A DNA stretch of 11,011 nt from Nitrospinota bacterium (GTDB taxonomy: Bacteria; Tectomicrobia; Entotheonellia; J063), in contig RFHZ01000170.1 of assembly GCA_003696125.1 (NCBI GenBank), forward strand, positions 1 through 11,011. The letters are read 5' to 3'. This document shows, piece after piece, positions 1 to 5,833 of this stretch; position 1 is the stretch's first letter, and the number at the start of each line of letters is the position of its first letter. A program made the translations under genes and the position numbers. The notes beneath the pieces are model-generated. The model saw only the letters and a list, made by a program, of their open reading frames with translations, did not search any database and was not told where the DNA came from.

Positions 1-293
1 AGTTCTTCTTCTTCCTCCTGGCCTCCCTCATGACCGGAGCAGCGGTCTCCTTGAGCGGTGTCATCGGCTTTGTCGGCCTGATCGTCCCGCACATGATGCG
101 GATGCTCGTCGGTCCAGACCATCGCCTTCTCATCCCGATGGCCGGATTGCTGGGGGCGACCTTCCTCATTCTCAGTGACACGATCGCCCGGACGATCCTT
201 GCCCCGGCCGAGATCCCGGTCGGCGTGGTCACCGCGATGTTTGGTGCCCCGTTCTTCATCTACCTGCTCCGCACCCGGGGTGGGAAGGTATGA
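1..293 (+). CDS. btuC: FecCD/BtuC-family ABC transporter permease, C-terminal fragment
   Basis: This is the last 97 codons of an inner-membrane permease of the iron-siderophore/cobalamin (FecCD) family; the gene begins before the window, and the reading frame is open from base 3. Visible family signatures are the segment [19 protein letters not shown], followed by the D-H-R-L-L-x-P and G-A-x-F-L-x-L-S-D-T-x-A-R stretch, and the conserved C-terminal tail around [22 protein letters not shown]. The [12 protein letters not shown] stretch is the region that contacts the ATPase in BtuC. At least two hydrophobic helices are present. The matching ATPase and binding protein lie downstream on the same strand, and the BtuF-like binding protein favours corrinoid over siderophore as substrate (inference). 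The stop at 291-293 is 42 bases before the M20 hydrolase start, so co-transcription is likely. Confidence 0.93.
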   Translation, partial: FFFFLLASLMTGAAVSLSGVIGFVGLIVPHMMRMLVGPDHRLLIPMAGLLGATFLILSDTIARTILAPAEIPVGVVTAMFGAPFFIYLLRTRGGKV

Positions 294-335
294 GGAGCGG
301 ATAAGCGTTTGCAGCTTAGAAAGGAGAGAAATACG

Positions 336-1574
336 ATGCATGAAGCCCTGAACACCTATCTAGAGCAGCAGGAACGCAACCTGTGCCGTTTCTTGCAGGA
401 TCTGGTGCGTATCCCTACGGTCAATCCTCCCGGAGAGCGCTATGCCGAGTGCGTCTCCCTGCTGGAGGAGAAACTCAAATCACTCGGCATGGCCACCCAG
501 GTCGCTACCGTTCCGGAAACACTCCTGCGAGAGACGCTCCCCGCGTGCGCAGATTATCCCCGCCTGAATCTCATAGGACGATGGGATGTTGGTGCGGCCA
601 AAACCGTGCATTTCAATGCGCACTACGACGTGGTCCCGGTTTCCGGCCAGTGGCGATTCGGCCCTTTTGAACCCAAGATAGAGGGGGGATGGCTCTATGG
701 TCGCGGTTCCGCTGATATGAAGGGGGCGATTGCTGCCTGCTGTTTCGCCCTGCAGGCCCTCCATGCCTGTGGTATCTCCCCCCGGGTCAATGTCGAGGTC
801 TCTTTCACCGCAGACGAGGAGATCGGTGGTGACCTGGGAGCCGGATTCGTGGTGAAACAGGGGCTGAGCAGGGCCGACTATGCCATCGTGTGTGAGGGGG
901 GAGCGCAGGCCAATGTCGGGTGCGGGCATAACGGGGTGCTCTGGCTTGAGGTGGCTGTTCAGGGCAAGGCCGCCCATGCCTCGCGTCCTCACCGGGGGAT
1001 CAATGCCTTTGAGAACATGGCTGCCCTGACCATGGAGTTGCAAAAGCTCAAAGAGGCGTTTTCCTCACGTCCCTTTACCCCACCCTCTGGTCGAGCCATG
1101 CATCCGACCCTGAACCTGGGGGGAGTGTTCGGGGTGGGACCAGGAGCCAAGGTCAATACGGTGCCGGCCCTGGCAACGTTTACCATTGATCGACGCATCA
1201 CCCCGAACGAGACCTTACGCGAGGCGGAACGGGAACTGCGCGCCGCCATCCGGTCTGCACGGCGGGTCATCCCCAAGTTTCGTGCCGGGGTGTCTCGTCT
1301 CCTCGGCATCGCCCCGTGTCTGGTGAACCACCAGAGCCCCTTTCCCCGGGCTTTTGCCCGTGCTGTGCGGGCGGTGCGTGGGCGACGGACCCGCTTCTAC
1401 GTGACGGCCGGTTTTACCGACATGCACTTCTTCGTGGTCGAGGGGAAGATGCCGGCTGTGGGATACGGTCCCAAAGGGGAAAATGCCCACTCTGTAGACG
1501 AGCGGGTGCAGATCGGCGATCTGGTCGAGACCGCCAAGATCTATGCCCAGTTTCTCAGTACCTGGGAGGGATAG
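336..1574 (+). CDS. M20-family metallo-amidohydrolase (ArgE/DapE-like)
   Basis: A 412-residue cytoplasmic zinc-dependent peptidase or deacylase of the M20 family, which includes acetylornithine deacetylase, succinyl-diaminopimelate desuccinylase and various dipeptidases. All catalytic landmarks are visible: His96 and Asp98 in HYDVVP, bridging Asp127 in GRGSADMKG, the Glu161-Glu162 pair in TADEEIGG, Glu187 in CEGG, and His385 in GENAHSVDE. The lid/dimerisation domain begins near GKAAHASRPHRGINA. The ATG at 336 is chosen because AAGGAG (about 321-326) precedes it at good spacing; an upstream TTG at 309 would add nine residues but has no such site. The gene sits between the permease and ATPase genes of an ABC importer, which is unusual. 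The substrate cannot be deduced: ArgE/DapE-type biosynthetic activity, peptide or amide trimming, or a role linked to the imported ligand are all possible. Confidence 0.93.
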   Translation: MHEALNTYLEQQERNLCRFLQDLVRIPTVNPPGERYAECVSLLEEKLKSLGMATQVATVPETLLRETLPACADYPRLNLIGRWDVGAAKTVHFNAHYDVVPVSGQWRFGPFEPKIEGGWLYGRGSADMKGAIAACCFALQALHACGISPRVNVEVSFTADEEIGGDLGAGFVVKQGLSRADYAIVCEGGAQANVGCGHNGVLWLEVAVQGKAAHASRPHRGINAFENMAALTMELQKLKEAFSSRPFTPPSGRAMHPTLNLGGVFGVGPGAKVNTVPALATFTIDRRITPNETLREAERELRAAIRSARRVIPKFRAGVSRLLGIAPCLVNHQSPFPRAFARAVRAVRGRRTRFYVTAGFTDMHFFVVEGKMPAVGYGPKGENAHSVDERVQIGDLVETAKIYAQFLSTWEG

Positions 1575-1584
1575 CTGCCGAGTC

Positions 1585-2376
1585 ATGCTCACCGTCTCTG
1601 ACCTCTACTTTCGCTATCAGGAGGACTGGGTACTGGAGGGGCTCTCCTTTTCCCTGTCCCGCAAGGGGATGCTGGGTATCATCGGTCCCAACGGCTCGGG
1701 AAAATCGACCCTGCTGAAGCTGATTACCGGGGTGCTCACCCCCCAGCGGGGCATGATACGGTTAGAAGGCGTGCCTCTCCAGCACTACAAGCGACAGGAG
1801 ATTGCCCGGAAGATCGCCATCGTACCCCAGGAGCATTCCATCCTCTTCCCCTTCACCGTCCAGGAGATCGTGCTGATGGGCCGGGCTCCCCATCTGGGAG
1901 GACTCCAGATTCCCCGTCGGCTGGATCGTGACATTGTGCGGGAAGCGATGGCCCTGACCGATACCCTGCACCTGGCAGAGCAGCGCTTCAACCACCTGAG
2001 CAGCGGTGAAAAGCAGCGTGTCATCATCGCCCGGGCCCTGGCCCAGCAGGCAGAGCTCTTGCTCCTTGACGAATTTACCGCTTCGCTGGACATCAACCAC
2101 CAGCTCGACCTCTACGAACTGATCAGCCAGCTCAATCTCGATTTGGGATTGACGGTCATCAACGTCTCCCACGACTTGAACCTGGCCGCCCAGTTCTGCC
2201 AGCAGATGCTCCTGTTGCACCGGGGACGCATCGTTGCCCGCGGAACACCGGAGGCCGTATTGACGCAGGCGCATATCCGGCAGGTCTTTGGCCTGGAGGT
2301 GTTGATCGAGAAGCACCCGACAACCGCCATCCCCCAGGTGATTTTGCTTCCCCACACCCGGGAGAAGAGGACGTAG
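1585..2376 (+). CDS. btuD: ABC transporter ATP-binding protein, FecE/BtuD type
   Basis: A 263-residue ATPase subunit of a cobalamin/iron-chelate importer. Motifs in order: Walker [10 protein letters not shown] (34-42), Q-loop Gln82 in VPQEH, ABC signature LSSGEKQRV (from 138), Walker B LLLLDE with Asp162 and catalytic Glu163, D-loop ASLD, and switch His196 in NVSHDLN. The spacing and the [11 protein letters not shown] segment after the Q-loop are typical of the FecE/BtuD/HmuV group. The start at 1585 lies 10 bases after the M20 stop, with GGGAGGG at 1564-1570 as a somewhat distant ribosome binding site. An in-frame ATG at 1543 would add 14 residues overlapping the M20 gene and does not resemble the family's usual N-terminus. 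It should pair with the permease at the left edge and the binding protein at 3588. Confidence 0.95.
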   Translation: MLTVSDLYFRYQEDWVLEGLSFSLSRKGMLGIIGPNGSGKSTLLKLITGVLTPQRGMIRLEGVPLQHYKRQEIARKIAIVPQEHSILFPFTVQEIVLMGRAPHLGGLQIPRRLDRDIVREAMALTDTLHLAEQRFNHLSSGEKQRVIIARALAQQAELLLLDEFTASLDINHQLDLYELISQLNLDLGLTVINVSHDLNLAAQFCQQMLLLHRGRIVARGTPEAVLTQAHIRQVFGLEVLIEKHPTTAIPQVILLPHTREKRT

Positions 2377-2398
2377 GAACATCGACACATCAAATCCC

Positions 2399-2427
2399 TT
2401 GACTTTTCCCTGTACACACCTGATAAT
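2399..2427 (+). promoter_or_regulatory. Sigma-70-type promoter upstream of ynfA
   Basis: TTGACT (2399-2404) is separated by exactly 17 bases from GATAAT (2422-2427). Each hexamer matches the consensus at five of six positions, so transcription should begin near 2434. It lies in the only sizeable gap of the left plus-strand cluster and can drive ynfA, radC and possibly the binding-protein gene separately from the btuC-M20-btuD group. Confidence 0.7.
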
Positions 2428-2503
2428 GCGGCCGGAGATAGGTTGCCTGAACCTGAACGGTCATCAAAACCAGGGGAGAAGCAGCGAAAAAGATGTTTAT
2501 GAC

Positions 2504-2845
2504 ATGATGGGGATAGGGGAGACGATCAGGTCAGCCGTCTACTTTGTCCTGGCCGGACTGTGTGAGATCGGAGGGGGGTACCTCATCTGGTTATGGCTGC
2601 GGGAGGGGAAATCGCCGGCCTATGCCCTGGGAGGAGCGGTTGTCCTCGTGTTGTATGGCATAATCCCCACCTTTCAACCGGCCCACTTCGGTCGTGTGTA
2701 TGCTGCCTATGGAGGAGTCTTTATTATTCTATCCATCCTTTGGGGCTGGAAGGTCGATGGCATCGTGCCGGACAGGTTTGATCTCATAGGCGGGATCGTC
2801 GCTCTGGTGGGGGTGGTGATCATCATGTACTGGCCCCGCAGTTGA
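2504..2845 (+). CDS. ynfA: YnfA/UPF0060 family inner-membrane protein
   Basis: A 113-residue integral membrane protein of the YnfA (UPF0060) family, a group structurally related to small multidrug resistance transporters and with few characterised members. Near-invariant family stretches are present: [20 protein letters not shown], then [27 protein letters not shown] and PDRFDLIGG. Four hydrophobic helices fit the sequence, as expected. The ATG at 2504 (or the adjacent one at 2507) gives the usual family length. The longer frame from 2399 would begin inside the -35 hexamer and has no family-like sequence, so it is rejected. No good ribosome binding site is seen: AGGGGAG at 2472-2478 is too far away. 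The gene follows a clear promoter and a 70-base leader. It has no evident link to corrinoid uptake, and its function here is unknown. Confidence 0.92.
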   Translation: MMGIGETIRSAVYFVLAGLCEIGGGYLIWLWLREGKSPAYALGGAVVLVLYGIIPTFQPAHFGRVYAAYGGVFIILSILWGWKVDGIVPDRFDLIGGIVALVGVVIIMYWPRS

Positions 2846-2890
2846 GGAACAGGAAGGTTCCATGGCTATTTGAGGCGGGTAGAGCGTCTT

Positions 2891-3577
2891 ATGACCGATA
2901 AACCACACTACCTGGCACATCGTAAACGACTCCGTGAACGCTTTCAGCGAGCAGGAGCAACAGGACTACACGACTACGAACTCCTGGAGCTTCTCCTTAC
3001 CTATGCCATCCCCCGCAAAGATGTCAAGCCGATCGCCAAAGCCCTCCTCCAGCACTTCGATGGTCTGGCCGGGGTTTTTGATGCCAGCCAGCAAGAGCTG
3101 GAGGGGGTACCGGAGGTGGGACCGATCTCGGCCACGCTCATCCGCCTGGTTAAAGAGCTCTGCAACGCGTACCTGGCCGAGCGGATGAAGAAGAGAGACC
3201 TCCTCTCTTCTCCCCAGGCGGTGGTCGATTTCACCCGCATGAAGCTGGCCGGGCTTCCGTATGAAGCCTTCCTGGTGATCTATTTGAATACCAAGAATGA
3301 GGTGATCGACTATGAGACGGTACACGAGGGAACGGTGGGCCATGCCATCATCTATCCACGGCGGATCGTCGAAGCCGCCCTGGCCCACCATGCGGCCAGC
3401 CTGATCCTGGTCCACAATCATCCGAGTGGTCATCCCGAACCCTCGGAAGAGGATAAACGTCTCACCCGGACTGTGATTGAGGCGACCCGTCCGGTCGATA
3501 TCCGGGTCCTGGACCATATCGTGGTAGGGAGAGACTCCTACTTCAGTTTTAGAGAGGCACATCTATTGCCTGGGTGA
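2891..3577 (+). CDS. radC: RadC-family JAB/JAMM domain protein
   Basis: A 228-residue protein of the RadC family. The name comes from an old DNA-repair assignment and the true role is unsettled. The N-terminal part carries the helix-hairpin-helix-like segment LEGVPEVGPISATLIR. The C-terminal part is a JAB/MPN domain with a complete metal-binding motif HNHPSGHPEPSEED, with His175, His177 and Asp188 as ligands, implying a zinc-dependent hydrolase fold. The ATG at 2891 gives MTDKPHYLAHRKRLRERF, a typical start for this subtype; a TTG at 2870 would add seven residues. The gene begins 45 bases after ynfA and ends 10 bases before the binding-protein gene, so the three are probably one transcript. 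RadC genes often occur in mobile or variable regions, but no mobility genes are seen here. Confidence 0.94.
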   Translation: MTDKPHYLAHRKRLRERFQRAGATGLHDYELLELLLTYAIPRKDVKPIAKALLQHFDGLAGVFDASQQELEGVPEVGPISATLIRLVKELCNAYLAERMKKRDLLSSPQAVVDFTRMKLAGLPYEAFLVIYLNTKNEVIDYETVHEGTVGHAIIYPRRIVEAALAHHAASLILVHNHPSGHPEPSEEDKRLTRTVIEATRPVDIRVLDHIVVGRDSYFSFREAHLLPG

Positions 3578-3587
3578 GTAGATTACC

Positions 3588-4493
3588 ATGAAGGTCATCA
3601 TATGGAGAATGCTCTTTTTCAGTCTCTGTCTCTCTCTGGCTGCGGTGGCTGCCGCTGGCGGAAAGGTCTGGATCGATGACCTGGGCAGAGAGGTCGTGCT
3701 CCCACATACCCCTCGACGCATCGTCTCTCTGGCGCCTAGCCTTACCGAAATGCTCTTTGCTCTGGGCGTGGGAGATCGGGTCGTCGGCGTGACCCTGTAC
3801 GACGACTATCCGCCCGAAGCCCGGCAGAAGCCGAAAATCGGTGGGATGAACAACCCTAACCTGGAAAAGATCCTTTCCCTGCAGCCAGACCTGGTCCTGG
3901 CCACGGCAGCGGGCAATACGCAGGCCAGTGTCCTGCGTCTCGCCTCTCTGGGCATACCGGTCTACACCCTCTGGCCACGAACCATCGGAGATATCCTGCA
4001 GGAACTCCGAAAGCTGGGGGAGGTCCTCAACGTGCCTCTGCAGGCAGAGGAGCTCGTCCGTTCTCTGCAGGACCGGCTGGATCGCGTGCGGACAGCGGTG
4101 GCAGATTTCTCCCCACCCCGTGTCCTCTATGTGGTCTGGCATAACCCGTTGATTACGGTGGGCAAGGGGAGCTACATCCATGACATGATCCGCCTGGCCG
4201 GGGGAGAAAACATCGCCGCCGATGCTCCGCTCGATTATCCGACCTACAGCCTGGAAGAGGTGCTCGTCAAGAAGCCGGAGATTATTGTGGTGGCGGCTCA
4301 CGCCGGGAAGGAAGGGGTGGCTCTCCGTGAGACCTGGCAGCGGTGGAGGGTGATCCCGGCGATCGCGGAGAACAGGATCTTTACCGTGAACGCCGATCTC
4401 TTCAATCGTCCCGGTCCGCGGGTGGTGGATGGGGTGGAGCAACTGGCACGTATCTTCCATCCCCAGGCCTTTTCCGGCTCTTTACAACGGTGA
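3588..4493 (+). CDS. btuF: Periplasmic corrinoid-binding protein of ABC importer (BtuF-like)
   Basis: A 301-residue class III solute-binding protein. Residues 1 to about 23 form a Sec signal peptide (charged start, hydrophobic LFFSLCLSLAAVAA, small-residue site before GGKVW). No lipobox cysteine is present, so the mature protein is probably soluble in the periplasm. The first lobe has the family hallmarks: DDLGREVVLPHTPRRIVSL, APSLTEMLFALGVGDRVVGV, YDDYPPEA and KIGGMNNPNLEKILSLQPDLV. The second lobe includes the ENIAADAPLDYPTYSLEEVL region. The DYPPEA form is typical of cobalamin-binding rather than siderophore-binding members (family knowledge). It is the expected partner of the permease at 1-293 and ATPase at 1585-2376, although ynfA and radC lie between. 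The start is the ATG 10 bases after the radC stop; its ribosome binding site is weak. Confidence 0.92.
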   Translation: MKVIIWRMLFFSLCLSLAAVAAAGGKVWIDDLGREVVLPHTPRRIVSLAPSLTEMLFALGVGDRVVGVTLYDDYPPEARQKPKIGGMNNPNLEKILSLQPDLVLATAAGNTQASVLRLASLGIPVYTLWPRTIGDILQELRKLGEVLNVPLQAEELVRSLQDRLDRVRTAVADFSPPRVLYVVWHNPLITVGKGSYIHDMIRLAGGENIAADAPLDYPTYSLEEVLVKKPEIIVVAAHAGKEGVALRETWQRWRVIPAIAENRIFTVNADLFNRPGPRVVDGVEQLARIFHPQAFSGSLQR

Positions 4494-4509
4494 GGAGAGG
4501 GGGAGCCGA

Positions 4510-4539
4510 TTGCAGAAAAAAGCCTGATGATGGTATAAT
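4510..4539 (+). promoter_or_regulatory. Extended -10 promoter of the sigma/anti-sigma pair
   Basis: TATAAT at 4534-4539 is preceded by TGG (4531-4533), giving an extended -10 element. TTGCAG at 4510-4515 is a four-of-six -35 match with an 18-base spacer. Initiation is expected near 4546, about 40 bases before the sigma start at 4586. The housekeeping-type hexamers suggest transcription by the primary sigma factor rather than self-activation. Confidence 0.75.
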
Positions 4540-4558
4540 GCGGAAGAGCTTTTCTGCA
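4511..4558. repeat. Inverted repeat flanking the sigma-gene promoter, candidate operator
   Basis: TGCAGAAAA (4511-4519) and TTTTCTGCA (4550-4558) are perfect 9-bp reverse complements. Adjacent AGC and GCT extend the match if two extra A bases in the left arm are skipped. The arms overlap the -35 element and the likely start of transcription, with the -10 element between them, as expected for a repressor operator or a 5' RNA structure. A T-run after the right arm is absent, so a terminator for the preceding gene is less likely. Confidence 0.55.
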
Positions 4559-4585
4559 TGAGACAGGATGGAGAAGGACCCATCG

Positions 4586-5152
4586 ATGAACCAGAAGCCC
4601 GTCTTGGATCCAGAAATCTGGGTCGAGCAGTACGGTGACTACCTATTCCGGTATGCGATGCTGCGTATCCGTGATCCGGCACTGGCAGAGAACCTCGTCC
4701 AGGAGACCTTCCTGGCCGCATTGCATAACCGCGACACCTTTGCCGGTCATTCTTCTGAGCGGACCTGGCTGACCGGGATCCTCAAGCGCAAGGTGATCGA
4801 TCATCTCCGGAGACGAAGCCGTGAACGCCCGGTGAGCGAGATAACTCCTGAGGACAGCTCTATAGAGGACCTCTTTGATGAGCGGGGAGCCTGGAAAGTG
4901 CGACCGAATGCCTGGGGTATCGACCCGAGTGAGGTGCTGGAAAAAAGGGAGTTCTGGGCGTCTCTGACCCGCTGCACGGCAGAACTGCCTCCGCGTCTCG
5001 CCCAGGCGTTTCTTCTGCGAGAAGTAGACGGGCTTAGCAGCGAAGAAATCTGTAAGGTCTTACAGGTATCGACGACTAATCTGTGGGTTATGCTTCATCG
5101 TGCCCGCCTTCGCCTGAGACAATGCCTGGAAAACCACTGGTTTGCTCCGTAG
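4586..5152 (+). CDS. ECF-type sigma-70 family RNA polymerase sigma factor
   Basis: A 188-residue alternative sigma factor. Region 2 spans about residues 15-80, with YLFRYAMLRIRDPALAENLV, QETFLAAL and TWLTGILKRKVIDHLRRR, the -10 recognition and core-binding part. Region 4 spans about 126-180, with LPPRLAQAFLLREVDGLS, the helix-turn-helix segment SSEEICKVLQVSTTNLWVML, and HRARLRLRQCLE. The linker (about 81-125) is longer than in minimal ECF factors and contains FDERGAW and PNAWGIDPSEVLE. That linker and the TNLWVMLHRARL signature resemble a proteobacterial-type subgroup that I believe corresponds to TIGR02943, a recollection not checked here. The ATG at 4586 is preferred because AAGGA (4574-4578) lies seven bases upstream; an ATG at 4568 would add six residues. 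It is followed after 17 bases by a zinc-binding anti-sigma candidate. Confidence 0.93.
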   Translation: MNQKPVLDPEIWVEQYGDYLFRYAMLRIRDPALAENLVQETFLAALHNRDTFAGHSSERTWLTGILKRKVIDHLRRRSRERPVSEITPEDSSIEDLFDERGAWKVRPNAWGIDPSEVLEKREFWASLTRCTAELPPRLAQAFLLREVDGLSSEEICKVLQVSTTNLWVMLHRARLRLRQCLENHWFAP

Positions 5153-5169
5153 TAGAGGAAAGCCGAGCC

Positions 5170-5427
5170 ATGTTGATACGGTCCTGTAAAGAAGTCACGC
5201 GACTGGTATCCGAGTCGTTAGAACACGAGCTCTCTCTGATGCAGCGGATCGTCGTACGGGTGCACATCTTCATGTGTCAATCCTGTACCCGCTTTCGTAA
5301 GCAGATCCTGTTCCTGCGTGAAGTGCTCCACCTGCAACCCGATTTGGACACCACAAACGCCTCTCCTGGACTCTCTCCTGAGGCACGAGAGCGGATCAAG
5401 CAGGCCTTGCGCCGATCGAAGCGGTAA
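5170..5427 (+). CDS. Small soluble zinc-binding anti-sigma factor candidate (zf-HC2)
   Basis: An 85-residue protein with the zinc-associated anti-sigma pattern: Cys6 in SCKEVTRLVSESLE, and the His32-x3-Cys36-x2-Cys39 motif in RVHIFMCQSCTRF. In this family the four ligands bind zinc and the helical domain clamps the partner sigma factor. No transmembrane helix or sensor domain follows the motif; the tail is short, polar and basic at its end. It should therefore act in the cytoplasm, either as a redox-type or ligand-type switch or as a constitutive brake (inference). The ATG at 5170 has GAGGAA (about 5155-5160) upstream. The 17-base gap after the sigma gene and the shared direction indicate one transcript. 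Confidence 0.85.
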   Translation: MLIRSCKEVTRLVSESLEHELSLMQRIVVRVHIFMCQSCTRFRKQILFLREVLHLQPDLDTTNASPGLSPEARERIKQALRRSKR

Positions 5428-5815
5428 AGATATCCGCTGCTCCATACCATTGTCCCTGTTCCCAGGCCACCGCATGTACCCCCCCGTAGTACCAGTTGAG
5501 TCCCCTTTTCTGCGAGCCGATCCGGGGGATGACCATTCTAAATCAGGCATCCCGCAGCTCAGGAGAGGGAGGGGATTCTACAGAGCCTGTTAGGAGGAAT
5601 AACATGCAGGCGTGGCGCAGAGACTGCTGCTTGGATATCCAGGCGGCATCTCTCCAGTTGCTGATCCCCTGAACAACGGCAGAGATGATCCGGCCACTAC
5701 CTGGACTCCCCACGACCAGCCTCAGCTCGCCGTTTTGCACCAACTTGGTCGCGCTCAGGGAGGAAGCGTATAAACATCCCATCCCTGATAGGTAGCATGC
5801 AGGGCAGGGAGGAGG
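5428..5815 (-). pseudogene. ggt: Degraded, internally deleted gamma-glutamyltransferase gene remnant
   Basis: Read on the minus strand, four pieces of a gamma-glutamyltranspeptidase appear in correct order but in different frames. They are YQGWDVYTLPP (5790-5758, cf. family YRGY-x-V-Y-x-M-PPP) ending at a TGA; then LVVGSPGSGRIISAVVQGIS within 5761-5648, the family's conserved GSPGG-R-I block; then RLDIQAAVSAPRLHVIPPNR (5645-5586, cf. M-x-L-QEAVDAPR-x-HHQ); then YYGGVHAVAWEQGQWYGAAD (5491-5432, cf. the C-terminal GGVQAI and YGASDPR region). The first and second pieces are about 150 or more residues apart in intact enzymes but adjacent here, so a large internal deletion occurred. No full-length frame survives. 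It fills the convergent gap between the anti-sigma and adenine deaminase genes. The intact enzyme cleaves gamma-glutamyl bonds of glutathione in the periplasm; this copy cannot. The boundaries are approximate. Confidence 0.85.
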
Positions 5816-5833
5816 CGTGGACTACTATCAGGG

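Noticed and set aside
2377-2503. Cobalamin riboswitch in the gap before ynfA
   Set aside because: No B12-box-like sequence is visible and the leader (about 70 bases) is far shorter than that class requires. Any such element for the importer would lie left of the window.
2846-2873. GGAAC...GTTCC hairpin and a three-codon ORF (ATG at 2862) between ynfA and radC
   Set aside because: The hairpin is short without a T-run, and the tiny ORF stops after three codons. An attenuator or leader peptide cannot be supported.
3549-4460. A 303-codon minus-strand open frame opposite the binding-protein gene
   Set aside because: The plus-strand product is a clear BtuF-like protein, and the antisense translation is rich in His, Arg and Gln with no family signature. 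High GC keeps antisense frames open. The same applies to minus-strand frames at 480-1043, 1762-2388 and 2966-3562.
4511-4558. Inverted repeat read as a rho-independent terminator of the binding-protein gene
   Set aside because: The loop is 30 bases long, the stem is A/T-rich, no T-run follows the right arm, and a strong promoter lies in the loop, so an operator-like role fits better.
5543-5782. A 79-codon minus-strand ORF taken as a small gene
   Set aside because: Its middle is a conserved block of gamma-glutamyltransferase and its ends run into frame changes, so it is part of a pseudogene, not a separate protein.
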